From assembly GCA_963665185.2 (NCBI GenBank), contig CAXXPO010000018.1:1-64000 (forward strand): a DNA stretch of 64,000 nt. Direction: 5' to 3'. Numbering within the stretch: position 1 is the stretch's first letter; the number at the start of each line of letters is the position of its first letter. Made by a program: the position numbers and the translations under genes. This document shows, piece after piece, positions 38,401-45,868 of the stretch. This DNA comes from G963665185 sp963665185 (GTDB lineage: Bacteria > Desulfobacterota > Desulfovibrionia > Desulfovibrionales > Desulfovibrionaceae). The notes beneath the pieces were generated by a model. That model saw only the letters and a list, made by a program, of their open reading frames with translations, did not search any database and was not told where the DNA came from.

Positions 38401-39077
38401 TCGAGGAGTTCGACGGATTTTCCATCGGTTCCAACGACATGACTCAGATGGTGTTGGCGACGGACCGCGACAACGCGGCGCTGCAGCATATCTATGACGA
38501 AGAGGATCCGGCCGTTGTTTGGGCCATCCTTGTGACCATCTTCACCGGCCTGCGGTACGGCAAGAAGGTCGGGTTCTGCGGCCAGGGCGTGTCCAACAGC
38601 GTCATTCTACGCGGGCTGGTCTGCATAGCGGGCATTACCACGGCTTCGGTCGTGCCGGATACCTACTACCAGACCAAGCTGGACATGGCCCAGATCGAAG
38701 CGGAGAACCTGCCGACTTCCAAGCTGGGTGATTGGCTCAAAAAACAGCACTTCAAGAATATCGAAAAGATCATGCTGGAGCAGAACTACGGCCACCTGCT
38801 CAAACGGTTCAACACGGCGGAAGACCTCAAGGAATGGTATGAGGGCGAATTGGGCCGCCTGAACGAACAGCTCAAGGACAACCTGGATACCAACAAGGAG
38901 AACTTCTACCGCCAGGAAGTGGAAAGCTTCCGCGCCACGTTCCATAAGCCGGTCATTTATGCCAGCTGGGATTGGGCGCAGATTGTGGAAGATGCCTTGC
39001 ATCATGCTGGTTTTGCCAGTTTCGAGGAGCACGCCAAGGCACTTGAGGAGGCCAGGAAGAAAGCGGACTGGTGCTAA
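35478..39077 (+). CDS. ppsA: Phosphoenolpyruvate synthase-like enzyme, oversized
   Basis: The 1199-residue protein has the three PEP synthase parts: an ATP-grasp domain (PVAVRSSAAGEDSCKKAFAGLQDTYLN, SLSVCVMRMINPVISGTAFSADTATG), the swivelling phosphohistidine domain (GGDTSHAAITSRELGIPAIIG, His533) and the PEP-binding barrel (EVGLLRAEFMLGNIGIHP, EIPSNAILAKQFIEEFDGFSIGSNDMTQM, VGFCGQGVSN with Cys1034). It should convert pyruvate, ATP and water to PEP, AMP and phosphate. E. coli PpsA is 792 residues; this one has about 170 extra residues between His and Cys, mainly a helical charged segment at about 650-850, and a C-terminal extension of about 120. A Lys/Ala/Gly-rich N-terminal tail precedes MDTATLKEL. 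The start is fixed by AAGGAGTAGGGTGTA. Confidence 0.9.
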   Translation: MAKAKRESAETGGKAAKGKGKNTMDTATLKELSVLTGADIVAIGDEAELLVGGKNYNTALISQVEGIRAPEFRALSSILFHKVLDETKVDAALIRSIVDKEYAAIDWNDEEVNKNPEFLQHFVRATANKARVEAQSSKGNHTRLRSFVNNVVEGFATSPEGIDQLRQRSVLVQVAILSVFMPEDVIQAVKDAYLSICKEAGLEDVPVAVRSSAAGEDSCKKAFAGLQDTYLNIVGEKHCVEAYQWDCASAYNLRSMTYRREAILDAVAKAEQTGDDSIAVKAKKEWAIENTSLSVCVMRMINPVISGTAFSADTATGCRGTDRNELVSIDASYGLGEAVVGGMVTPDKFYVFQRKDGAEVVIRFMGFKDKKIVYSPKGGTELVNVDEEHAYRWSLSLAQAEDVAKGVRNISKAYGGMIMDTEFCLDASSRLWFVQARPETRWNEEFEKHPHTIFMRRLEVDPKALSGAEVILEGNGASRGAGAGIVRFLRSALELNKIGKGSILAAERTDPDMVPGMRVASAILADVGGDTSHAAITSRELGIPAIIGLQRLEMLRSLDGTHVTVDGSRGKVYRGELPLVEVGGEMDLSKLTPTKTKVGLILADVGQSMFLSRLRNVADFEVGLLRAEFMLGNIGIHPMALEAFDNGNLEHVVRERIRELDAKLTKVLKEQIHEGVISFNLKLRNYAGIVTGLLRDMDKLAESDEARGTEEILAVHRKLRELEHRLDDHVEMATANLDVLKTSVDLEAHVAVIMGWLELLRPEPKGDSEVLQRRMELKARVDEIVERIKDDPTIQETIDAIADLRKDVAVKIGLASQMEDASTLESKIRHLLKVKGFRTGREYYVQVLSQSLALFSMAFYGKDIVYRTTDFKSNEYRNLLGGSLFEHVEDNPMLGWRGVSRNIHDWELEAFKMARGIFGGKNLQIMLPFVRTLEEARSMKRYLEQVHKLKSGVDGLKVILMAEIPSNAILAKQFIEEFDGFSIGSNDMTQMVLATDRDNAALQHIYDEEDPAVVWAILVTIFTGLRYGKKVGFCGQGVSNSVILRGLVCIAGITTASVVPDTYYQTKLDMAQIEAENLPTSKLGDWLKKQHFKNIEKIMLEQNYGHLLKRFNTAEDLKEWYEGELGRLNEQLKDNLDTNKENFYRQEVESFRATFHKPVIYASWDWAQIVEDALHHAGFASFEEHAKALEEARKKADWC

Positions 39078-39137
39078 ATACCAGTTTCGCCGCTGTAATG
39101 CCTCAGTCGATGCCATGCGGGTAAAAGCATCCCATAT

Positions 39138-39174
39138 CCGCCCGCAGGGACAAACTCCCTGCGGGCGGTTTTTT
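39138..39174 (+). terminator. Rho-independent terminator after ppsA
   Basis: CCGCCCGCAGGGA-CAAAC-TCCCTGCGGGCGG makes a 13-bp GC-rich stem followed by TTTTTT. It ends the ppsA transcript 61 bases after the stop codon. Confidence 0.95.
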
Positions 39175-39291
39175 ATTGAGAGACGGCTTTGCCTGTTTTT
39201 CCATGGATGTGTTTTGGGTATTCTTGTGGTAAAGTGGGGTCCTGTACCGTGCTGGATTGTGAAGAAGGGGGATCAGAGGGAGACACGGCCT

Positions 39292-40050
39292 GTGAAACAA
39301 CTCATATTCCTTGTGAGCATATTCTTCGTGTGTGTTTTTTGTCGGGATATTCATGCCGAGCAGATCGTGTTCACATCTTTGGAGTGGCCTCCTTATATCG
39401 GAGCAGATCTTCCCGGAAACGGGGCATCGGCGCAGATTGCCAAAGAAGCCTTCAGAGTTGTCGGCCATACTCTTAAAATCAATTATTTCCCTTGGAAACG
39501 CGCGCAACTTGTGGCGGAGAAGGGCGGAGCCGCAGGTTTTTTCCCGGAGTACTATTCCTATGAATTGAATCGCAAGTTTTACATTTCAGACAGGATGGGA
39601 GAAAGCCCTGTGGGTTTTATTGAGCCTGCTGGTAAAAGGGTTGTATGGAATGTGTTGGATGACCTGAAAGGACTGCGTATTGGCGTTGTGTCCGGGTACA
39701 TAAATTCAGCCGAATTTGACACGATGGTTGCTTCTGGAGAGTTGACTGTGGATGTCAGCGTGGAGGATTCGGTAAGCATCAAAAAAGTTGCCATGGGGCG
39801 GGTGGATCTGGCTGTTATTGATAAGTATGTATTTGAATATTTGATGGCTACGGATGCTTTTTTGAAAGAGTTTCGGGGGAAAGTTGTCTTTAATGATAAA
39901 CTTCTTACCGTGAATGGATTATATCTTTATTTTTTAAAAAACGAGAATGGACTTCGATTGATGAAGGCGTTCAATAAAGGGTTGGAGACAATTGATTGGG
40001 TGTCCGTACAAGATAAATTCATGCATAATGTTCTGGATGGAGTACAGTAA
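39292..40050 (+). CDS. Periplasmic substrate-binding protein (SBP_bac_3-like)
   Basis: The 252-residue precursor starts at GTG 39292 after AGAGGGAGACAC and has a signal peptide (LIFLVSIFFVCVFCRDIHAEQI). The mature part shows the solute-binding layout: EWPPYIGADLPGNGASAQIAKEAF, LKINYFPWKRAQLV, LKGLRIGVVSGYIN and VAMGRVDLAVIDKYVFEYLM. Stand-alone proteins of this type are common in sulfate reducers and Gammaproteobacteria and may feed a transporter or a sensor; no permease is adjacent. Ligand unknown. The composition is AT-richer than the preceding gene. It is convergent with the symporter that follows. Confidence 0.8.
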   Translation: MKQLIFLVSIFFVCVFCRDIHAEQIVFTSLEWPPYIGADLPGNGASAQIAKEAFRVVGHTLKINYFPWKRAQLVAEKGGAAGFFPEYYSYELNRKFYISDRMGESPVGFIEPAGKRVVWNVLDDLKGLRIGVVSGYINSAEFDTMVASGELTVDVSVEDSVSIKKVAMGRVDLAVIDKYVFEYLMATDAFLKEFRGKVVFNDKLLTVNGLYLYFLKNENGLRLMKAFNKGLETIDWVSVQDKFMHNVLDGVQ

Positions 40051-40125
40051 AAATTTTTTACCTGAAATAAAATCCCCCAGCCAGAACATATTGACGGACC
40101 AGGGGATTATTGTTCTTGCAGCGCG

Positions 40126-41721
40126 TTACATGTATTTCCAGCATTCCTGTATATGCTCTTCGTCCATCGGCCGAGTTGCCAGTGCTACAACCAGGGCTAC
40201 GCATAACGACAGGGGCAGGGCCACCACATTGGGATCCACCCACTGCAACATGAATATCCATGAACCTTTCGCATCGGCTACGAGAGTTCCCTTGCCCGTA
40301 AGCCAGCGGCAAAGTCCAAGGGATTCTGCTTCTTTGGCATGGACAAAAAGCAGCCAGAACATGGAAAAGATGAATCCGCCCATCATGCTGGTGACAGCCG
40401 CAGTGCGCGTCATGCGTTTCCAGTACAAGGCGAGAAAATAACTGGGAAGAAAGGCTGCGGCACACAGCCCGAAAAAGAAGGCAGTAGCCCGGGCAATGAC
40501 CGATCCAGGCAATACCCATGCCCACACGAGCGTCATCAGGATGGTCGCGGCAACGCCCAATTTATTCAGTGTTATCGAGCTTGTTTTATCGTAACCAAGG
40601 CCTTTTTCACAGACATCCCTGCCCAGGGATGTACCGCCCACATGGTACTGGCTGGAAAGCGTGGACATGGCCGCCGCGAACATGGCCAGGATGAACAGTC
40701 CGGAAAACCAGGAAGGCATGACTTTTTCCACGTATATTGGGATGATCTTGTCCATGTTTCCCTGTGCCATGGCAATGGATATCTTGCCGAACATCTTGTG
40801 GAAGACCGCGTTGGAGAGCGCGCCCACCGTAAAGGCCACGCCTGTCATGAGCATGATGAATATGCCTCCGTACAGTACGGCCCGGTTCAATTCCTTGTCC
40901 GACGGCACGGTCATGAAGCGCAGGGCCAATTGCGGCTGGGCCAGCACGCCCACACCCACGCCATAGATGATCGTCGTGTAGATGGTCAGCCACAACGGGG
41001 AGCCGACCCGTGCCCCCTGTGTCCAGCCGATCATTCCGCCTTTTTGCAGGCTCTCGGGCATCAGGTTGGCCATGTTGGCAAGATATGCGTGTGCCTCGGA
41101 CACCCCTCCGAATTGGGCGTACGTATACAAAATCAAAAGCAGCATCATGAAGGCCATTATGCATCCCTGAAAGGCGTCCGTGTACATTACGGCTTTCAGT
41201 CCGCCGGTTATTACATAAAACGCCAACACGAGCGTCAGCCCGATCAGACAGGCCTGGTACGGAATGTTCAAAGAAACTTCAACCATGCGTGAAATACCGA
41301 TCAGTACGGCTGCCGCGTATACAGGGATGAACAGAAAGACGATTCCACCGGAAAATCCCTGAATGAACCGGGATTGATATCGCCGTCCCAGAAGTTCGGA
41401 AAAGGTGTGGCTGTCCAGGGCCAGCCCCATACGGCGGGTGCGTTTTCCAAAAAACACCATGGCGGCGAATACGCCTACTCCGATGGTGAGCACCGTCAGC
41501 CACAGCAAAGGAAAGCCGAACAGTCCGGCAGCTCCGCCGAAACCTATGATGGCCGATGTGGAAACGAATGTCGCGCCATAGGACATGGCCATGATGAACG
41601 GATGGGTCGAGCGTCCGGCAAGCATGTAGTCCGTCGCCTTGGTTGTCTGCTGCCATCCTTTGTATCCAAGGTAGAAGACTACCCCGAAATAGACCAGGGC
41701 GACTATAATTTTGGTGATCAT
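40126..41721 (-). CDS. Sodium/solute symporter (SSS family)
   Basis: The 531-residue integral membrane protein starts MITKIIVALVYFGVVFYLGYKGWQ after GGGGGAGACTGGATC. It has about 13 hydrophobic segments and SSS hallmarks: KATDYMLAGRSTHPFIMAMSYGATFVSTSAIIGF, GLALDSHTFSELLGRRYQS, VITGGLKAVMYTDAFQG and LFILAMFAAAMSTLSSQYHVGGTSLGRDV. It would import a small solute, typically an organic acid or amino acid, with Na+. The start overlaps the stop of the small upstream protein (ATGA). The substrate is not evident; a neighbouring acetamidase/formamidase across the IS element is the only hint. No frameshift is seen. Confidence 0.9.
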   Translation of the reverse strand: MITKIIVALVYFGVVFYLGYKGWQQTTKATDYMLAGRSTHPFIMAMSYGATFVSTSAIIGFGGAAGLFGFPLLWLTVLTIGVGVFAAMVFFGKRTRRMGLALDSHTFSELLGRRYQSRFIQGFSGGIVFLFIPVYAAAVLIGISRMVEVSLNIPYQACLIGLTLVLAFYVITGGLKAVMYTDAFQGCIMAFMMLLLILYTYAQFGGVSEAHAYLANMANLMPESLQKGGMIGWTQGARVGSPLWLTIYTTIIYGVGVGVLAQPQLALRFMTVPSDKELNRAVLYGGIFIMLMTGVAFTVGALSNAVFHKMFGKISIAMAQGNMDKIIPIYVEKVMPSWFSGLFILAMFAAAMSTLSSQYHVGGTSLGRDVCEKGLGYDKTSSITLNKLGVAATILMTLVWAWVLPGSVIARATAFFFGLCAAAFLPSYFLALYWKRMTRTAAVTSMMGGFIFSMFWLLFVHAKEAESLGLCRWLTGKGTLVADAKGSWIFMLQWVDPNVVALPLSLCVALVVALATRPMDEEHIQECWKYM

Positions 41722-41903
41722 GATCCAGTCTCCCCCATGTGCTGTGCGCGTTTTTGCCCTTGCTTGACAATGACGTGCTTTTCCGTTGGCATTGGTTTTC
41801 CCGAATTGTTCCAGTTGACCACCCCGTACACCACGCACAACACTGTGCAGGCGAAGCATAACCAATACGCCAAGGCAGGTTCCAAAGTTGTAAAGCCTAG
41901 CAT
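41718..41903 (-). CDS. Symporter small accessory protein
   Basis: A 61-residue protein, MLGFTTLEPALAYWLCFACTVLCVVYGVVNWNNS, with one membrane helix and a short cytosolic basic tail. Small proteins of this kind are annotated as accessory proteins of sodium/solute symporters and lie immediately before them. Here its stop overlaps the symporter ATG by four bases, so the two are translated together. The start follows CGGAGGAAGGAAC, a strong ribosome site. A Rho-independent terminator-like hairpin lies about 40 bases before the start. Confidence 0.85.
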   Translation of the reverse strand: MLGFTTLEPALAYWLCFACTVLCVVYGVVNWNNSGKPMPTEKHVIVKQGQKRAQHMGETGS

Positions 41904-41941
41904 GTTCCTTCCTCCGTTTGTGGCTTGATAGCCGTGAAAAC

Positions 41942-41980
41942 AAAAAAGGGCCGCAGGCTCGTTTGCGCCTGCGGCCCTTT
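41942..41980 (-). terminator. Terminator-like hairpin in the symporter leader
   Basis: On the minus strand a 14-bp stem AAAGGGCCGCAGGC/GCCTGCGGCCCTTT with an 8-base loop is followed by TTTTTT. It lies between a promoter-like site and the small accessory gene, about 40 bases before its start. It may be an attenuator, or the terminator of an upstream gene displaced by the IS element. Confidence 0.75.
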
Positions 41981-42114
41981 GAGGGCTTTGTCAGTCTATT
42001 CAGACTTGTTTGTTACAAGCTCCCCCGGACCACAGACGCATCCCCATAAAAAAGAAAAAGAAAAAAAAGTTGGAAAATACGGACTGGGGCTGGGTGAGAG
42101 TTTGCATGTTCTTT

Positions 42115-42143
42115 TTTTAATTTATTTAGTCAATAGATGTCAA
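42115..42143 (-). promoter_or_regulatory. Putative sigma-70-type promoter for the symporter transcript
   Basis: On the minus strand a perfect TTGACA (42143-42138) is followed after 17 bases by TTAAAA (42120-42115). It lies just inside the flank of the IS element and about 210 bases before the accessory gene. The -35 is strong and the -10 weak. Confidence 0.4.
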
Positions 42144-42195
42144 GAGTGGGGGGGAGGGTAATCCCCCCATTTCTAGGGGGCCTGAAAAGTAGAGG

Positions 42196-43020
42196 CTACG
42201 CCACCTTGGCCAGGCAGGCCCTTGGGGGGTACCCCCCAAGGGCGGTGTGCGGCCGCTCATTGTTATAGGTCCAGAGCCACTTGGTGGCAACATTCTGGAC
42301 CTCCTCTATGCTTTCAAACAGGTGCTGCACCAGCCAGTCATACCGCACCGTCCGGTTGTAGCGTTCGACGTATGCGTTCTGCTGCGGCTTGCCGGGCTGG
42401 ATGTATTCGAGCCGTATCCCTTGCTTCTCGGCCCAGGCTTGCAGCCGATGGCTGATGTATTCGGGGCCGTTGTCGCACCGGATGGCCCGGGGTGCGCCCC
42501 GCCATTCCATGATCTGCTCCAGCGTGCGGATGACCCGCTCAGACGGCAAAGAAAAATCCACTTCAATGGCCAAGCCTTCCCGGTTGTAGTCGTCGATCAC
42601 GTTCAGCAGGCGGAAACTGCGGCCATCCTGCAACTTGTCGTGCATGAAATCCATGGACCACGCTTGGTTGATGACCTCTGGCTGGACAAGCGGGATCGGC
42701 TTCTCACGCACGATGCGCCTTTTGGGCTTGATCCGCATGTTGAGTTCCAGTTCGCAGTAGATCCGGTACACCCGTTTGTGGTTCCAGCCGAATCCCTTCA
42801 CATTCCTCAAGTACATGAAGCACAGCCCAAAGCCCCAGTTGCGCTGGTTGTGCGTCAGACGCAGCAGCCAGTCGGCGATGTAGTCGTTCTCAGCCGAAAG
42901 CCTGGGCTCATAGCGGTAGCAGGTCTGGCTGATGAGGAACGCCTCGCAGGCCTGACGGACATTCAGGGCTTCGCGCTGCACGGCTTTCTTGGCCATCTCG
43001 CGGCGGCGAGACGGCCTCAC
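42196..43020 (-). CDS. IS3-family transposase OrfB (DDE catalytic part)
   Basis: The 274-codon frame carries the integrase core: an HTH_21-like N-terminus (YRYEPRLSAENDYIADWLLRL, WGFGLCFMYLRN, KRVYRIYCELELNMRIKPKRR) and the DDE residues in AWSMDFMHD, IRCDNGPEY and the glutamate of AYVERYNRTVR. The gene has no independent ribosome site of note: it opens at GTG within the orfA stop and is most likely made as an OrfAB fusion by -1 frameshifting at A-AAA-AAC (43029-43023). It looks intact, ending YNNERPHTALGGYPPRACLAKVA. Confidence 0.93.
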   Translation of the reverse strand: MRPSRRREMAKKAVQREALNVRQACEAFLISQTCYRYEPRLSAENDYIADWLLRLTHNQRNWGFGLCFMYLRNVKGFGWNHKRVYRIYCELELNMRIKPKRRIVREKPIPLVQPEVINQAWSMDFMHDKLQDGRSFRLLNVIDDYNREGLAIEVDFSLPSERVIRTLEQIMEWRGAPRAIRCDNGPEYISHRLQAWAEKQGIRLEYIQPGKPQQNAYVERYNRTVRYDWLVQHLFESIEEVQNVATKWLWTYNNERPHTALGGYPPRACLAKVA

Positions 43021-43283
43021 CAGTTTTTTGCGAGCGCCTCAGCAACCACTTCGGCCTTCATCTTCTCCTCGGCATACATGCGCTTGAGCAAGCGGTTCTC
43101 CCGCTCCAACTCCTTCATGCGCGCCATCAGCGAGGCGTCCATGCCGCCGAACTTGGACCGCCACTTGTAGAATGTGGCGCTGCTCATGCCGTGCTCGCGG
43201 CAGAGCTGGGCCACGGGGACGCCACCTTCGGCCTGCTTGAGAATGCCCAGGATCTGGGAATCGGTGTAACGAGATGTCTTCAT
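43017..43283 (-). CDS. IS3-family transposase OrfA (helix-turn-helix part)
   Basis: An 88-residue protein, MKTSRYTDSQILGILKQAE with GVPVAQLCREHGMSSATFYKWRSKFGG, the HTH_Tnp_1 domain, and a leucine-zipper-like C-terminus (MARMKELERENRLLKRMYAEE). The start follows GAGGAGATTCGAC. The last codons before its stop contain the heptamer A AAA AAC in the correct phase for a -1 shift into orfB. Confidence 0.93.
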   Translation of the reverse strand: MKTSRYTDSQILGILKQAEGGVPVAQLCREHGMSSATFYKWRSKFGGMDASLMARMKELERENRLLKRMYAEEKMKAEVVAEALAKNW

Positions 43284-43452
43284 GTCGAATCTCCTCGGTT
43301 CGGTTTACGAGAAAATTCTACTTTTCAGAACCACTCTTTTTCGGGGGGATTACCACTGTATTTGATTTCAACTGCAGATGATGCGGATGTTATTTGCAAA
43401 GTCCGCCACTGGAAAATCTTTTCTTCAAATTTGCATTGCCTGGGAGGAGTGC

Positions 43453-44353
43453 ATGCTTATCTCAAAAAAATATCATATTTCTGCCATGGACAAGGGGAAT
43501 TCTCCCGTGGCTCAAGTGGATCTTCCGGTAATGCTCAGCTTTGAAACCATGGATTGCTTAAGTGGGCAGAGCGACAGGCCTGAAGACTCCCTTGAAACGA
43601 TTGATTTTGACAGTGTGAATCCGGCGACGGGGCCGGTCTACCTTAACGATGTTCATGCCGGTGATGTTGTCCGGATCGAGATCAAGGGCATCCTGGTCAA
43701 GTCTCCGGGAAAGATGTTGGCCGTTCCGGGACTCGGCGTGCTTGGCAGGCGCGTTGCCCAGGCCGAGAGCAGGTTGCTGGACATAGAAGGTGGGCATGTG
43801 GTTTTCAATGAAAACGTCTCCCTTCCGGTGAAACCGATGATCGGGGTCATTGGTGTCGCCCCTCGGGACGGTGCGGTCAACTGCGGCATTCCGGGAGACC
43901 ATGGTGGCAATCTGGACACCACGCTCATCGCGCCGGGCGCGACTCTTTACCTGCCGGCTTTTGTTGACGGGGCCTTGCTTGTCCATGGGGAGCCTCCACG
44001 CCGCAATGGGTGACGGGAAAATCATGATCTCCGGCGTCGCGGTTTCCGGCGAGGTGGATGTTGTGGTGCAAAAAGCGCGATGTCTAAAGATTACCATGCC
44101 TCTTGTGAAAACAGTGAAAGAGCTGGTGTTTCTTGCTTCGCACGAAGATCTTTACGCGGCAGTGGAAAAGGCAACCCATGCCATGGCTGATTTCCTGGCC
44201 GAAAAAGTGGAAATTTCCCTGAACGAAGCTGGAATGCTTATGAGTGCCTGCGGGAATGTGCAGATATCGCAGGTTGTTTCTCCAGAAAAAACCGTCCGGT
44301 TTTCCATGCCGTTGGAGGTGTTGGCTAAATTGGGCGTGGATACGGATTTTTAA
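43453..44353 (+). CDS. Acetamidase/formamidase family hydrolase, one frameshift
   Basis: The start MLISKKYHISAMDKGNSPVA at 43453 follows GGGAGGAGTGC. The body matches the FmdA/AmdA family: FDSVNPATGPVYLNDVHAGDVVRIEI, KPMIGVIGVAP, and NCGIPGDHGGNLDTTLIAPGATLYLP. At about 43988, in the run ATGGGGAGC, the frame shifts; dropping one G gives HGSLHAAMGDGK, the expected continuation, ending at LEVLAKLGVDTDF. The enzyme hydrolyses short-chain amides to acid plus ammonia. Reconstructed length about 300 residues, normal. The region between the IS end and the start is short (98 bases), so the insertion may have separated the gene from its promoter. Confidence 0.85.
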
Positions 44354-44554
44354 TGCCGCATCCACCATGGAGCCTTTAGGGGAACTTGTGCTGGTGGTTT
44401 CGGCTGATTGAATCCGTTCCGCAAAGAGAGTGGTCGTCGCATAAGAGCCCTATGGAACTGTCCAAGGGGGCTGGTATTGTATGAAGAAGGATTGCGGTTG
44501 CTTTTGTGAAGTCTAATGGGGTTTCCAGGACTCTTTTTTAGGTCTTTCTACCTG

Positions 44555-45574
44555 CTAACCCAGTGCTCCCAATGCTTGCACAAACGCATCGATTTCTTTT
44601 TCACTCGTATCAAAGGAACAGACGATTCGGACTTCGTGGATGGTGGTGTTCCATTCGTAGAAGTAGAAGTACTTTTGCAGTTCGGCGATGTGCTCAGCCT
44701 TCAGAACGGCAAAAATCAAGTTTGCCTGCACGTTGTTTTGAATGTGCACATGAGGCATCTTGCGAAGGTCCTTTTCCAGGCGTTGTGCCATGGCATTGGC
44801 ATGCGAAGCATTTTTCAGCCACAGGTCGCCTGTTAGGAGTTCCGTGAACTGACTGGTGAGAAAACGCATCTTGGAGAGCAACTGCAGGTTCTGCTTGCGC
44901 AGGTAGCCGAATTCTTCCCCGAGCGATCTGTCAAAAAATACAACGGCTTCTCCAAAAAGCAGGCCGTTCTTTGCTCCTCCAAAAGAAAGCACATCGACTC
45001 CTGCATCGCGGGTGAATGCAGAAATGTCCACTCCCAGGGAGGCTGCGGCATTGGCGATACGCGCTCCGTCCATATGGAGGTACAGGCCGTTGTCGTGAGC
45101 AAAGTCGCCTATTTCGCGCACTTCGTTCACTGTATACACCGCACCCATCTCCGTAACCTGGGTGATGGAAATGACCTTGGGCTGGCTGTGGTGCACAACG
45201 CCCTTGGCATGGAGCAACGGTTCAATATCGGCAATGCGCAGCTTGCCGTTCTCCGAAGGCAGGGTAAGCAGCTTGCAGCCCGTGATGTTTTCCGGGGCGC
45301 CGGTTTCGTCCACGTTGATGTGGGCCACGTCTGCACAGATAATGGCATGGTAGGGTCGCGTGATGCTCTTGAGCGAGAGCACGTTGGCACCGGTGCCATT
45401 GAGCACGAAATAGACGGAAATATCGTTGCCGAACAGACACTTGAAGGCATCTTCAGCCTGCCTGGTGTATCCATCGTCGCCATATGGCCTAGCTTCTTCG
45501 GAGTTGGCTCGAACAAGGGCATCCAATACTCGCGGATGCGCTCCGGATGCGTTGTCGCTGGCAAAGTTTATCAT
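44555..45574 (-). CDS. ltaE: Low-specificity L-threonine aldolase
   Basis: The 339-residue PLP enzyme opens MINFASDNASGAHPRVLDAL and shows the aldolase features YGDDGYTRQAEDAFKCLFG, FVLNGTGANVLSLKSI, ADVAHINVDETGAPENITGCKLLTL, LYLHMDGARIANAAASLGV and the PLP-lysine motif DVLSFGGAKNGLLFGEAVVF. It cleaves L-threonine and allo-threonine to glycine and acetaldehyde. Start preceded by a weak site (AAGGAATT). Flanked by about 200-300 base spacers on both sides with no partner gene, so likely monocistronic. Confidence 0.93.
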   Translation of the reverse strand: MINFASDNASGAHPRVLDALVRANSEEARPYGDDGYTRQAEDAFKCLFGNDISVYFVLNGTGANVLSLKSITRPYHAIICADVAHINVDETGAPENITGCKLLTLPSENGKLRIADIEPLLHAKGVVHHSQPKVISITQVTEMGAVYTVNEVREIGDFAHDNGLYLHMDGARIANAAASLGVDISAFTRDAGVDVLSFGGAKNGLLFGEAVVFFDRSLGEEFGYLRKQNLQLLSKMRFLTSQFTELLTGDLWLKNASHANAMAQRLEKDLRKMPHVHIQNNVQANLIFAVLKAEHIAELQKYFYFYEWNTTIHEVRIVCSFDTSEKEIDAFVQALGALG

Positions 45575-45868
45575 GGAGAATTCCTTGACTGAAAAGACCG
45601 TAGGGCTTTTATTTGTGATTCAGGTGCAATGGATGTCCGCATTGTGGGCCGGTTCTCTCCGTCATCCCGGCATAAGTGAATGGGCGCGCCTTGTTAGGAA
45701 GGAAATGGGCGGCCCTGGGTGTCGGTGTTGGGAGGCAGACTGGCGTGTGATGGAAAGAGCTGCGCGGTGTAGCCTCTCCATGCCGTAATCGTTGCAACGT
45801 TCCGGAAGAGAGGAGACGGGGATACCCTTTGGAAAAGACCTTCCCCTCGCGATGCTTTACTTCACTCG

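Larger units (their letters stand above)
42157..43354 (-). mobile_element. IS3-family insertion sequence (IS407-like group)
   Basis: The element is about 1.2 kb with orfA and orfB on the minus strand. Its ends share an imperfect inverted repeat: GGTAATCCCCCC, a 13-14 base spacer, then CTGAAAAGTAGA (42157-42193 and, inverted, 43317-43354). No flanking target duplication is visible with these borders, so the exact ends may be off by a few bases or one flank has been altered. It separates the symporter genes from the acetamidase. Confidence 0.88.

Noticed and set aside
42150..43360. Target-site duplication of the IS element
   Set aside because: The 3-5 bases outside the inverted repeats differ on the two sides for every border tried.
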